From NCBI GenBank assembly GCA_016712675.1, contig JADJQR010000001.1, forward strand, positions 124,001 to 188,000: a DNA stretch of 64,000 nucleotides. The letters are read 5' to 3'. The notes below the pieces were generated by a model. The model made no database searches and was not told the DNA's origin. It saw only the letters and a program-made list of their open reading frames with translations. This DNA is from a bacterium (GTDB taxonomy: Bacteria > Krumholzibacteriota > Krumholzibacteriia > LZORAL124-64-63). Shown here one piece after another: positions 26,343 through 35,090 of the stretch; position 1 is the stretch's first letter, and each line of letters starts with the position of its first letter. The position numbers and the translations under genes were made by a program.

Positions 26343-26488
26343 CGGCGGAAGAATTGCGGGTGCATGGGCGAACGCACGCCGGAACGCACGGCCTCAGAAT
26401 GCAACGCACGCGTGTGCTCTTGATGCACGCCGGGGGTGGGATTGTCGCTCCTGGCTTGACAGAGAGCCAAGCGGCGGTGGGGGCATGA
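26339..26488 (+). CDS. 49-residue micro-ORF coupled on both sides
   Basis: Runs from an ATG that overlaps the helicase stop (ATGA at 26339-26342) to a TGA that overlaps the DUF4391 start (ATGA at 26485-26488). It fills exactly the gap that would otherwise separate two tightly arranged genes. The peptide (MTAEELRVHGRTHAGTHGLR, ending ESQAAVGA) has no recognised domain. It may be a real subunit, or a translated bridge that carries ribosomes to the next gene. Confidence 0.5.
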   Translation: MTAEELRVHGRTHAGTHGLRMQRTRVLLMHAGGGIVAPGLTESQAAVGA

Positions 26489-27240
26489 ACGGAGATGGTG
26501 TCGTTCTTGCCCTCGGCCTGCCCGATTCCGCAATGGTGGATCGACGCGTACCGAAAGCGCTGCTCCTGGAACACGGAGCGCCGACGGCCGCCGATAAGCG
26601 CAGGATCACCGAGGGTATCGAGCAGTTGCGGTGGGTGGCGGCTCTCAAGCCCTCTACGGTCGGCATTGCTGCATACCAGGACTCCGAGCGCGAGTACCTG
26701 GAGATCGCGGTGCTGCAGATGATGTTAAGGCCCGCCGCCAAGAATGCCCGGCTGGTCGAATTGCTACACCGGGCTGTTCCGCATCCGGTCGTGGCCGTTT
26801 GCGAGCAGGACAGTCGCGCCACGGTGTCGCTCGCCCACAAGCGCTGGTCCCTTGGCGAGGGGGGTAAGACCGTTCTTAAAGGTGACGTGGTGGCGGTCGA
26901 CCCCGAGGCTGCTGGCGAGGCCATCCGTGACGACTTCCTGGCTGCGCTGGCCCTTGACCGTCAACCGCGGGGCTCGCTCTTTGCCTTGTATCAGGGGTGG
27001 GTGGAAGTTCTGTTCGCTTGCCAGGCGGCAGGCCGCACGCATTCCTTCGTCGTCCCGGGTGGCGCCGACCGCCGTGCCGCCCGATGCGAAGCGTTGCGCG
27101 AGTGCGAGCGCTTGGAAGCCGAGATAGATCGTCTTAGGGCTGCTGCAGTCAAGGAAAAGCAAATACCTCGACAGGTTGAACTTAACCTGGAAATCAAACG
27201 CCTCGAAGCGGCCCGTGCTGCTGCTATAGCGAAACTGTAA
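26485..27240 (+). CDS. DUF4391 family protein
   Basis: A 251-residue protein. The N-terminal region (VPKALLLEHGAPTAADKRRI, EQLRWVAALKP) and the central strand pattern (VVAVCEQDSRATVSLAHKRW) match DUF4391, a family found beside SNF2-like helicases and type III Mod/Res genes. The C-terminus is a charged coiled coil (ECERLEAEIDRLRAAAVKEK). No catalytic motif is evident; it is probably a structural or specificity partner. Followed after 14 bases by mod with GGAGAAG as ribosome site. Confidence 0.75.
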   Translation: MNGDGVVLALGLPDSAMVDRRVPKALLLEHGAPTAADKRRITEGIEQLRWVAALKPSTVGIAAYQDSEREYLEIAVLQMMLRPAAKNARLVELLHRAVPHPVVAVCEQDSRATVSLAHKRWSLGEGGKTVLKGDVVAVDPEAAGEAIRDDFLAALALDRQPRGSLFALYQGWVEVLFACQAAGRTHSFVVPGGADRRAARCEALRECERLEAEIDRLRAAAVKEKQIPRQVELNLEIKRLEAARAAAIAKL

Positions 27241-27254
27241 GGAGAAGCGCCGCG

Positions 27255-29153
27255 ATGAAGAAGTTGACCTCCACGGATCCCGAGACCCGCTCCGCCGACC
27301 AAGGCGCCGAGAACATTGAGCGTCTAACGGCACTGTTCCCGGAGTTAGTCACGGAGGGGCCGGACGGCCTAGCAATCAACGTGGACATGCTCAAGTCCCT
27401 GGTGGGTGACAAGACCGTCACCGACTGCGACGAGAAGTACGGTCTCAACTGGCATGGGAAGCGCCGGGCTCGCCAACTCGCGCTCACGCCATCGACCGGC
27501 ACGCTGCGGCCCTGCCCTGATGATAGCGTCGATTGGGACACCACGCAGAATCTGATGATCGAGGGGGACAATCTTGAGGTTCTAAAAATCCTGCAAAAGA
27601 GCTACGCGGGCAAGGTGAAGCTCATCTATATCGATCCGCCGTACAATACTGGTGGCGATTTCGTATATCCGGACGACTTTCAGGATAGCATCAAGAACTA
27701 CCTCGAATTAACCGGGCAGGTGGAAGGCGGAGCGAAGCTTAGCAGCAATACCGAGGCCAGTGGACGATTCCACACCGACTGGCTGAACATGATGTATCCG
27801 CGACTGAAGTTGGCGAGGGACCTGCTTAGACGAGACGGCGTGATTTTCATAAGCATTGACGACGGTGAGTTGTCTGGATTGCGCCTTGTTTTGAATGAAT
27901 TGTTTGGGGAAGAAAACTTTCTTGCCTGCTTCGTTTGGAAGAGCAGGCAAAACAAAGACAACCGAACTGTAACGGGTGCGTCAATCGACCATGAGTATGT
28001 CTTGTGTTATGGGAATTCTATCCGCGGAGCCGACCGAGATCAGAGCCAGTATTCGAATCCTGACGGAGATCCTCGTGGTGATTGGGCAAGCGCCAATATG
28101 GTTGGGATTGCAACAAGGGACCGCCGTCCGAATTTGCACTACGACCTCATCAATCCGGATACGGGAGTGAACTATGGTTGTCCGGACATGGGTTGGAGGT
28201 ATGATCAGAAAACGATGTCGAGGCTCATTGCAGAGGATAGGATTCTATGGCCGGCCAACCCCGATGGAAGACCCCGGCGAAAAGCGTTTCTTGCGGAGCT
28301 AGAATCGGATTTCACAGGTTTCTCAACTGTCATTGGAGATGGCGTTTTCACGCGAGATGGAACCGCTGATATCGATAGTCTATTTGACGTCAGGGTCTTT
28401 AGCTTTCCGAAGCCGGTGAAACTGCTTTCAAGCCTCGTGAAGCAAGGTTCCCAAGACGCGGACATTGTTCTCGACTTCTTCGCCGGCTCTGGCACTACCG
28501 CCCACGCCGTCATGTCGCAGAATGCTGCCGACGGGGAGAGTCGCCGGTATATTGTTGTGCAACTTCCCGAGCCACTTGACCCAGAGAATCGTGACCAAAA
28601 GACCGCCTCTGACTATTGCGACACGCTAAATCGACCTCGTAACATCGCAGAGCTGACAAAAGAGCGTCTCCGCAGGGCCGGGAAAAAGATCAAGGACGAG
28701 AACCCGCTGTTCGCGGGCGACCTCGGTTTTCGAGCTTATAAGCTCGACTCAAGCAACATCCGCACATGGGATCCTAACCACGAGGATCTCGATCAGACCT
28801 TACTCGACTCTGTAGAACATTTGAAGCCTGAGCGTACAGAGACGGACGTGCTCTACGAGCTGCTACTCAAACTCGGCCTCGAACTTTGCGTGCCGATTGA
28901 GAAGCGCACTCTTGCCGGCAAGGAGGTCCATGCCGCGGGTGGCGGGGTGCTAATGGCGTGCCTTTCCGAATCGATCGGCCGCGACGAGGTGGAAGCTCTC
29001 GCAGTGGGCGTCGTCGAGTGGCACAAGGCGCTTGCCCCGGCCGGAGACACTACCTGCGTCTTCCGCGATAGCGCCCTCGCCGACGATGTAACCAAGACCA
29101 ATATGGCGGCGATCCTCGAGCAGCACGGCATCGCGAACGTGCGCAGCCTGTAG
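27255..29153 (+). CDS. Type III restriction-modification methyltransferase (Mod)
   Basis: A 632-residue N6-adenine methyltransferase of the beta class: the catalytic motif IV IDPPYNTGGDF (about residue 125) precedes the AdoMet-binding motif I VLDFFAGSGTTAHAVM (about residue 410). The stretch between holds the target-recognition region (about residues 210-390), whose coding DNA (27880-28440) is clearly more AT-rich than the rest, as expected for exchangeable recognition domains. It modifies the recognition strand and, with Res, forms the type III complex. The recognised sequence cannot be read from the protein. It ends 13 bases before res. Confidence 0.9.
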   Translation: MKKLTSTDPETRSADQGAENIERLTALFPELVTEGPDGLAINVDMLKSLVGDKTVTDCDEKYGLNWHGKRRARQLALTPSTGTLRPCPDDSVDWDTTQNLMIEGDNLEVLKILQKSYAGKVKLIYIDPPYNTGGDFVYPDDFQDSIKNYLELTGQVEGGAKLSSNTEASGRFHTDWLNMMYPRLKLARDLLRRDGVIFISIDDGELSGLRLVLNELFGEENFLACFVWKSRQNKDNRTVTGASIDHEYVLCYGNSIRGADRDQSQYSNPDGDPRGDWASANMVGIATRDRRPNLHYDLINPDTGVNYGCPDMGWRYDQKTMSRLIAEDRILWPANPDGRPRRKAFLAELESDFTGFSTVIGDGVFTRDGTADIDSLFDVRVFSFPKPVKLLSSLVKQGSQDADIVLDFFAGSGTTAHAVMSQNAADGESRRYIVVQLPEPLDPENRDQKTASDYCDTLNRPRNIAELTKERLRRAGKKIKDENPLFAGDLGFRAYKLDSSNIRTWDPNHEDLDQTLLDSVEHLKPERTETDVLYELLLKLGLELCVPIEKRTLAGKEVHAAGGGVLMACLSESIGRDEVEALAVGVVEWHKALAPAGDTTCVFRDSALADDVTKTNMAAILEQHGIANVRSL

Positions 29154-29166
29154 GAGGATCGACGCG

Positions 29167-32151
29167 ATGAAACTACAATTCGAACCCAATCTTGACTACC
29201 AGCACCAGGCAATTGAGGCGGTGAGCGACCTGTTTCGCGGTCAGGAGATCTGTCGCACCGAATTCACGGTCACGAAACCTCGTGGGAAAGGGATGGAGGA
29301 CCTGTATTCCAGTACTCTGGGATTGGGCAACCGCTTGACATTGCTCGACGACGAGGTGCTCGCCAACCTCGCGGACATTCAGCTACGAAACGGCCTCGCT
29401 CCATCTGGAACCCTCGCATCTGGCGACTTCACGGTCGAAATGGAGACGGGCACGGGCAAGACCTACGTCTACCTCCGAACGATTTTCGAGCTCAACAAGC
29501 GCTATGGCTTCACCAAGTTCGTGATCGTGGTGCCGTCCGTCGCGATCAAGGAGGGCGTCTACAAGACCCTCCAGATCACCGAAGACCACTTCAAGGGGCT
29601 GTACGCCGGCGTTCCTTTCGACTACTTCCTCTACGACTCGGCCAAGCTGGGCCAGGTGCGCAACTTTGCTACCAGCGCCCAGATCCAGATCATGGTGGTG
29701 ACCGTCGGGGCCATCAACAAGAAGGACGTCAACAACCTCTACAAGGACAGCGAGAAAACTGGCGGCGAGAAGCCTATCGATCTGATCAAGGCGACCCTGC
29801 CGATCGTCATCGTGGACGAACCGCAGAGCGTGGACGGCGGCCTACAGGGCCGAGGCAAGGAAGCCCTCGACGCCATGAATCCGCTCTGCACCCTTCGCTA
29901 CTCCGCCACCCATGTAGACAAGCACCATATGGTCTACCGGCTCGACGCGGTCGACGCCTACGAACGCCGGTTGGTCAAGCAGATCGAGGTGGCCTCGGCC
30001 ACAGTGGAGGACGCCCACAACAAGCCCTATGTACGGCTGGTGTCGGTGAGCAATAGGCGAGGGACGATCAGCGCGAAAGTCGCTCTGGATGTGGAGACGC
30101 CGGCCGGCCTGCGCAGAAAGGACGTTGTGGTTCAGGACGGCGACAACCTGGAACTGACGACGAGCCGTGCCGTCTATGCCAACTGCCGAATCGGCGAGAT
30201 CCGGGTGGCCAAGGGCGACGAATTCCTGGAACTGCGGGTGCCGGGGGGCGAGCACTACTTGCGCCTGGGGCAGGCGTACGGTGACGTGGATGCTCTTGCT
30301 GTTCAGCGGGAGATGATCCGGCGCACCATCAAGGAGCATCTGGACAAGGAGATGCGCTTGCGGCCGCAGGGCATCAAGGTACTCTCGCTCTTTTTCATCG
30401 ACGAGGTGGCCAAATACCGCCAATACGACACCGACGGAAACATCGTGAAGGGGCCGTACGCGCGAATATTCGAGGAAGAGTACCACCGACTGGCGCATCA
30501 CCCCGACTACCGCACCCTCTTCGAAGGGGTGGACCTGACCCGGGCGCCCGAGGAAGTGCATAACGGGTACTTCTCCATCGATAAGAAGGGCGGCTGGACC
30601 GATACCGCGGAGAACAACCAGAACAACCGGGACAACGCGGAGCGGGCATACAGCCTGATCATGAAGGAGAAGGAGAAGCTGCTCTCGTTCGAAACGCCGC
30701 TCAAGTTCATCTTCTCGCATTCGGCATTGCGCGAGGGATGGGACAACCCCAACGTGTTCCAGATCTGCACCCTCCGGGACATCCAGACTGAGCGAGAGCG
30801 GCGCCAGACCATTGGCCGCGGCTTGCGCCTCTGCGTCAACCAGCACGGGCAGCGGCTGCGCGGCTTCGAGGTGAACACGCTGACCGTCATCGCCACGGAA
30901 AGCTATGAGCAGTTCGCGGAGAATCTGCAGAAGGAGATAGAGGCCGAGACCGGGATCCGCTTCGGCATCGTTGAACCGCACCAGTTCGCCGCAGTGAACG
31001 TGACCGGTGCGGACGGTAGTGCCACTCCGTTCGGTCTTGAGAAGTCCACGGAACTCTGGGAGCATCTCAAGGCTCATGACTACATCGACGCGAAGGGAAA
31101 AGTGCAGGACAAGCTGAGGACGGCTCTCAAGGACAAGACGCTCGTGGTACCCGATGCTATGGCCGAGCAGGCTGCCCAGATCGGTGAGATCCTGCGCAAG
31201 CTGGCCGGACGCCTGGAGATCAAGAACGCCGACGACCGCCGCCAGGTGCGCCCGCGACAGGCGGTCCTGCACAGTCCTGAATTCAAGGCACTTTGGGATC
31301 GCATCAAGCACAAGACCACCTATCGCGTCCAGTTCGACAACGAGAAGCTGGTCGAGAGTTGCGTCAGGGCTATGAGGGAAGCGCCCCCGATCCCGAAGAC
31401 CCGTCTCCAATGGCGTAAGGCCAACATCGCCATCGGCAAAGCTGGGGTCGAAGCCACGGAGCGCGAGACCGCTGCGCCGGTCGGGCTCGGCGAGAGCGAC
31501 ATCGAGCTGCCTGACATCTTGACGGAGTTGCAGGATCGGACGCAGCTGACACGGCGTACGATCCAGCGGATCTTGACCGCCAGTGGGAGGCTCGACGGGT
31601 TCAAGCGCAATCCGCAAGCCTTCATAGAGTTGGCCGGCGAGGCTATCAATCGCTGCAAGCGACTTGCGCTGGTGGATGGCATCAAGTATGTGCGCCTCGG
31701 CGATGATCAGTTCTATGCGCAAGAGCTGTTCGAGCAGGAGGAGTTGACCGGCTACTTAAGAAATCTCCTGGACGCCAAGAAGTCAGTCTTCGAAAAGGTA
31801 GTATACGATTATGGCGTCGAGGCCGCATTTGCGGATCAATTGGAGAAGAACAACGCGGTCAGGGTTTATGCCAAGCTACCTGGGTGGTTCACCGTGCCAA
31901 CGCCGCTTGGCAGCTACAATCCAGATTGGGCTGTGCTGGTTGAGCAAGAAGGGCGTGAGCGGCTCTATTTCGTGGTGGAGACCAAGAGCAGCCTTTTCAA
32001 GGACGACTTGCGAGGTGGCGAAGACGCGAAAATCAAGTGCGGCCGGGCACACTTCAGGGCGCTAGCAATCGGGGAGTCGCCTGCGGAGTACCGGGTGGCG
32101 AGGTCGATTGACGACATATTCAACATGGCAACCGAAGCAGGCGAGCATTAG
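29167..32151 (+). CDS. Type III restriction enzyme subunit (Res)
   Basis: A 994-residue ATP-dependent helicase-nuclease. Walker A METGTGKTYVYLR (about residue 96), Walker B IVIVDEPQSVDG (about 218; DEPQ is typical of type III Res), motif III-like LRYSATHVD, motifs V/VI FSHSALREGWDNPNVFQI and RQTIGRGLRLCV (about 515-555). The C-terminal PD-(D/E)xK nuclease is NPDWAVLVEQ then FVVETKSS (about residues 918-940), looking intact. It cuts DNA after encountering two unmodified head-to-head sites in known type III systems. AGGAGGA precedes the start. Confidence 0.9.
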   Translation: MKLQFEPNLDYQHQAIEAVSDLFRGQEICRTEFTVTKPRGKGMEDLYSSTLGLGNRLTLLDDEVLANLADIQLRNGLAPSGTLASGDFTVEMETGTGKTYVYLRTIFELNKRYGFTKFVIVVPSVAIKEGVYKTLQITEDHFKGLYAGVPFDYFLYDSAKLGQVRNFATSAQIQIMVVTVGAINKKDVNNLYKDSEKTGGEKPIDLIKATLPIVIVDEPQSVDGGLQGRGKEALDAMNPLCTLRYSATHVDKHHMVYRLDAVDAYERRLVKQIEVASATVEDAHNKPYVRLVSVSNRRGTISAKVALDVETPAGLRRKDVVVQDGDNLELTTSRAVYANCRIGEIRVAKGDEFLELRVPGGEHYLRLGQAYGDVDALAVQREMIRRTIKEHLDKEMRLRPQGIKVLSLFFIDEVAKYRQYDTDGNIVKGPYARIFEEEYHRLAHHPDYRTLFEGVDLTRAPEEVHNGYFSIDKKGGWTDTAENNQNNRDNAERAYSLIMKEKEKLLSFETPLKFIFSHSALREGWDNPNVFQICTLRDIQTERERRQTIGRGLRLCVNQHGQRLRGFEVNTLTVIATESYEQFAENLQKEIEAETGIRFGIVEPHQFAAVNVTGADGSATPFGLEKSTELWEHLKAHDYIDAKGKVQDKLRTALKDKTLVVPDAMAEQAAQIGEILRKLAGRLEIKNADDRRQVRPRQAVLHSPEFKALWDRIKHKTTYRVQFDNEKLVESCVRAMREAPPIPKTRLQWRKANIAIGKAGVEATERETAAPVGLGESDIELPDILTELQDRTQLTRRTIQRILTASGRLDGFKRNPQAFIELAGEAINRCKRLALVDGIKYVRLGDDQFYAQELFEQEELTGYLRNLLDAKKSVFEKVVYDYGVEAAFADQLEKNNAVRVYAKLPGWFTVPTPLGSYNPDWAVLVEQEGRERLYFVVETKSSLFKDDLRGGEDAKIKCGRAHFRALAIGESPAEYRVARSIDDIFNMATEAGEH

Positions 32152-32226
32152 CGCGTGTGCGGCGGGCATGCTTCGTTTGCCAATCGTCTGCGTTGAGCCA
32201 GCCAGTGGGTCTCCGGAGGGGTGAGT

Positions 32227-32730
32227 TCAACCAATCACGGTATCAACGCATTCAACGATTTGTCGGGCGTCGCTAAAGTACCTTACTACATCTGCGATGG
32301 ACACGCGCGGATTGCCTCCGTGCGCGAATTCATTTCTGGCGTCAACCAAGGACTGCAGTGAGGTCTTGATCTGATCACAATGCGGATGATTCTTGACCGC
32401 AGCCTTGAATTGCGTATTCCAGTCGGCATCAAAATCCTTCAGCAATTCGCAAATCTTGCCGTAGGACGGATTGGTCGAGCTATTTCGCACTTTCGCCGAA
32501 AGGTAGTTCTTCACCTGGGGCTTGGTGCCAAAAGAACACTTGTCGGCGATCACGGACTTGACAGCTTGTTCCACAACACCACAGGCCTTCATGAGTCCGT
32601 ACTTTGACAAGTACGGAACCATACTGTTTCCCATGCCTAGGCGGCCAACATGGGTGTCAATTGACGCCAACTCTCTTTGGCATTCGTCGAGGAGTGCATG
32701 CACCGTGCTATTGTTCATATCGCAATCCAT
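32227..32730 (-). CDS. HEPN-domain protein (RiboL-PSP-like)
   Basis: A 167-residue all-alpha protein. The C-terminal part carries the HEPN active-site motif Rx4H in VDARNEFAHGGNPRVS (residues 130-150), the signature of metal-independent RNases in toxins and defence proteins. The N-terminal half (LGMGNSMVPYLSKYGLMKAC, GVVEQAVKSVI) fits RiboL-PSP-type HEPNs. Its start overlaps the end of the DUF262 gene by 23 bases, so the two are a pair. A likely RNase effector, inferred from the motif. Coding DNA is less GC-rich than surrounding genes, suggesting transfer. Confidence 0.7.
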   Translation of the reverse strand: MDCDMNNSTVHALLDECQRELASIDTHVGRLGMGNSMVPYLSKYGLMKACGVVEQAVKSVIADKCSFGTKPQVKNYLSAKVRNSSTNPSYGKICELLKDFDADWNTQFKAAVKNHPHCDQIKTSLQSLVDARNEFAHGGNPRVSIADVVRYFSDARQIVECVDTVIG

Positions 32731-33829
32731 ATAGATGATGCAACGCCTGCGAAATCCGCTCCACTATCGAATCCTTCTTCATCGTTTCCTTGCTACAGGC
32801 CAGACGGTAGGACTCGTTGGCAAGAAGCATTCGGCGTCGCCCCTCTGGGTCTACGACAACCAAATTAGGCATCCTGGATAGGGCCATCGCAGTTGCAACG
32901 GAAATCGAGTCGAAGATGGTCGGGCTAAACTTGGGGACGAGTTTATCGGGACTCGAGCGGGATATGTTGTGAAACGCAACTTCGCCCCATGTCGCTCTTA
33001 TGAAATTCATGACCTGCAAGAACACGTTGCGCAGATGTTGAACTTCCTCATCAGCCAAGTCGACTCTTCTCTTCATGAACGTATTTAGATGCTTCTTGAG
33101 CGAAAGACGCTCTCTGTCGACAGCTGCCACCTCCGCAGGTTGCAGCGCAAAGAAGCGCAAGATGTATTCCATGTCGCGCATCCTCGCATCTTCAGCAGCG
33201 CCGAATAGCGTTCGCCAACAGGCCTCTGAGTTGAGTTCAAAGAGCAGGGTATTCAGCGCGCCTTGGTAGACACAATTTCGAATTTCTTGTGGCAGCAATG
33301 TTCTTCCACTTGTGTTGATTCTCTCGAAGACCTGATAGAGGCTGGTGTCATCTGCCGCCGGATGTTCCTGAACGAATATGATCGCGTGGATAGTCGTATT
33401 GCGTATTCTTCGCTGCTCCACATCCCCCAATTCTTTGAAGGCTTTTCCGCGCCATCTTTCGTTGATTCTCTCAGTCCTTGAGAGGCGAAATATCTTTCCA
33501 TCACCGGAGAAGATGCCGCTAACATAGTTGTGTACGGTCATTATTCGTTGATAACCGTCGATGATGAGCATCTTTTCGTCGCCAGTCTTCGCCAGAAAAA
33601 TGCTCGGCACCGGAAGCCCCAGCAAGACCGAGTCAATGAATCGCGATGCTTCGGATCTATCCCAGACGTACTTGCGCTGCAGCTCTGGCTTCTGCAACTC
33701 ATCGTCGTCATATCGACTAATTAACTCACGAAACGAAAGGTCTGCGCCCCATGAGGAAATGCTAAAGAGATCGTCGTTGGAGTAGAAGTCGTTTTCTTCT
33801 TCGCCGATGTGGTGGATCTTGTCTTTCAT
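32708..33829 (-). CDS. DUF262 (GmrSD/ParB-like) protein
   Basis: A 373-residue protein. DUF262 hallmarks: ELQRKYVWDRSEASRFIDSV, LLGLPVPSIFLAKTGDEKML and IIDGYQRIMTV (residues 45-110, the I-D-G-x-Q-R active loop), then VFERINTSGRTLLPQEIRNC. DUF262 is a ParB/Srx-like NTP-binding fold found in GmrS and many phage-defence proteins. The start at 33829 follows GGAGG nine bases away. It is followed, with overlap, by the HEPN gene. The pair faces the type III cluster tail to tail. A nucleotide-triggered sensor role is inferred. Confidence 0.85.
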   Translation of the reverse strand: MKDKIHHIGEEENDFYSNDDLFSISSWGADLSFRELISRYDDDELQKPELQRKYVWDRSEASRFIDSVLLGLPVPSIFLAKTGDEKMLIIDGYQRIMTVHNYVSGIFSGDGKIFRLSRTERINERWRGKAFKELGDVEQRRIRNTTIHAIIFVQEHPAADDTSLYQVFERINTSGRTLLPQEIRNCVYQGALNTLLFELNSEACWRTLFGAAEDARMRDMEYILRFFALQPAEVAAVDRERLSLKKHLNTFMKRRVDLADEEVQHLRNVFLQVMNFIRATWGEVAFHNISRSSPDKLVPKFSPTIFDSISVATAMALSRMPNLVVVDPEGRRRMLLANESYRLACSKETMKKDSIVERISQALHHLYGLRYEQ

Positions 33830-34150
33830 CAGAGTAGCCTCCTTGATTGGCCGGCTCGCGGCACACAGTGCGCATGACACCTACGTTGGCGGCGAAGACG
33901 GCTTGCTCGGAGAGGTGCCACGGCACCTTTGACAATCCGGCGGCTCGTCCTGGGTAGACTCCCATTACTCGATCATGTCGCTTACTTGTCAGCATAGACC
34001 GCCAGCGGAAATCTGTCATTGCCAAGCTAGGATCACCGTCATTCGTGGTTGTAGTGGGTCATCTGGATCACGTTCTTGGCCTCGTGACGGCGTGTGGAAC
34101 CCGTAAGCGGATGCGCTCGAAGTTCAGCGACCGCAAGGGCCGCAAGATGA
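33830..34150. other. Intergenic stretch, no convincing gene
   Basis: Upstream of the DUF262 gene. A leftward frame (MGVYPGRAAGLSKVPWHLSE) is open but not recognised. No repeat was seen. Confidence 0.5.
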
Positions 34151-34657
34151 GAATTTTGTCCCATCCACCGACCGGAGCCATCCATCGAAGTTCTTGCGGC
34201 CGCCGACTCGATTGTCGCCGACTCGTCCGCCCCCCACGACCGCTACGGCGCCGAGCAACTCATCCGCCCCCGCCTCGGCCAGGGCGCCTTCCGCCTCGCC
34301 GTCACCGAGGCCTACGCCCGCTCCTGCGCCGCCACCGGCGAGCACAGCCTGCCCGTCCTCGACGCCGCCCACATCCAGCCCTACGCCGACGGCGGCGCCC
34401 ACGAGATCACCAACGGCCTGCTCCTGCGCGCCGATCTGCACCGCCTCTACGACGCCGGCTACGTGACGGTCACCCCCGACTACGAGTTCCGCGTCAGCCC
34501 CGCCCTACGCGACGAGTACGCCAACGGCCGCATTTACTACGACCTCGAACACACCCTGCGCGCCCACCGCGCCACCATCCGCCTGCCCGCCAACCCCGCC
34601 CACCGACCGGACCGGGAGCGGCTGGCCTGGCATGTGGAGGGGCGGTTTCGGAGTTGA
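34151..34657 (+). pseudogene. HNH endonuclease, 5-prime truncated
   Basis: The open frame (168 codons after an upstream TGA at 34148) has no usable start, but encodes a complete HNH core: LGQGAFRLAVTEAYARSCAA, TGEHSLPVLDAAHIQPYADG, and TNGLLLRADLHRLYDAGYVT (A-H-I..N-G-L-L..L-H-x-L-x-D). The end (RLPANPAHRPDRERLAWHVE) is also family-typical. Roughly the N-terminal half of the usual 300-residue protein is missing. The last 98 bases are duplicated at 36498. Confidence 0.75.
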
Positions 34658-34678
34658 GCCGGCGTGCGCCGGCGCACG
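34560..34678. repeat. HNH 3-prime end plus palindrome, copy 1 of a direct repeat
   Basis: About 119 bases covering the last 98 bases of the HNH frame, its stop, and the palindrome GCGTGCGCCGGCGCACG. It matches 36498-36617 with only a handful of differences. Confidence 0.8.
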
Positions 34679-34720
34679 TTGTGGCGGAATTGTGATTGTT
34701 GTGCCGGTGCAAGTCATGCG
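34662..34720. repeat. Palindromic repeat, paired form
   Basis: Exact core TGCGCCGGCGCA at 34665-34676, a spacer with GGCGGAATTGTGATT, then a worn second palindrome TGTGCCGGTGCA at 34700-34711 and AGTCATGCG. Same layout as 37503-37561. Confidence 0.75.
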
Positions 34721-34744
34721 AATGCAAACAAAGCTACTGAACAA

Positions 34745-34800
34745 CAAAGCAGAAGCCCGCAGACCGAAGCCTGCGGGCGCCGCCAGGCCGCAGCCCGGCG
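34745..34800 (-). terminator. Double-hairpin terminator, copy A
   Basis: Read leftward: a GC hairpin (34781-34800), then GCCCGCAG/CTGCGGGC (34755-34778, eight-base loop) and a T-rich tail (TTCTGCTTTGTTGTT). It lies directly after the stop of the micro-gene 34817-35002. Shares its sequence with 37625-37677 and 44540-44600. Confidence 0.75.
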
Positions 34801-34816
34801 CGAGGAAGCCGTCGCG

Positions 34817-35002
34817 CTAATCCCGTTCGCCGCGACGGGCGTCCCGGGGCTCATCGTCGTCGTTGGTCGGGCGACGGAGCGGTGGATTGGCCGCCAGCAT
34901 CCGGCGCTTCCGTTCCGGCCATTCGTTGATGCCCGCCTTGACGCGCTCGACGCGATCCCAGAACGCGATGGACTCGGGCGTGTCGGTCTTTCGTTCAAGC
35001 AT
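34817..35002 (-). CDS. Micro-protein of the MLE[RK]KTDTPE family, copy 1
   Basis: A 61-residue protein with a perfect GGAGGT seven to nine bases before its ATG and an intrinsic terminator right after its stop. It begins MLERKTDTPESIAFWDRVER, then has a basic middle (EWPERKRRM) and a charged, probably disordered tail (PTNDDDEPRDARRGERD). It has a close paralogue at 37695-37874. No known domain. The ribosome site, terminator and duplication support a real gene. Function unknown. Confidence 0.65.
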   Translation of the reverse strand: MLERKTDTPESIAFWDRVERVKAGINEWPERKRRMLAANPPLRRPTNDDDEPRDARRGERD

Positions 35003-35090
35003 GGCCGTGACCTCCGGTGGCTTCGCTCAATTGTAAGGCTGCGGACTGCTCAAGATCCACATGGGAGTTGGGCACCATGGGATCTCGCCG

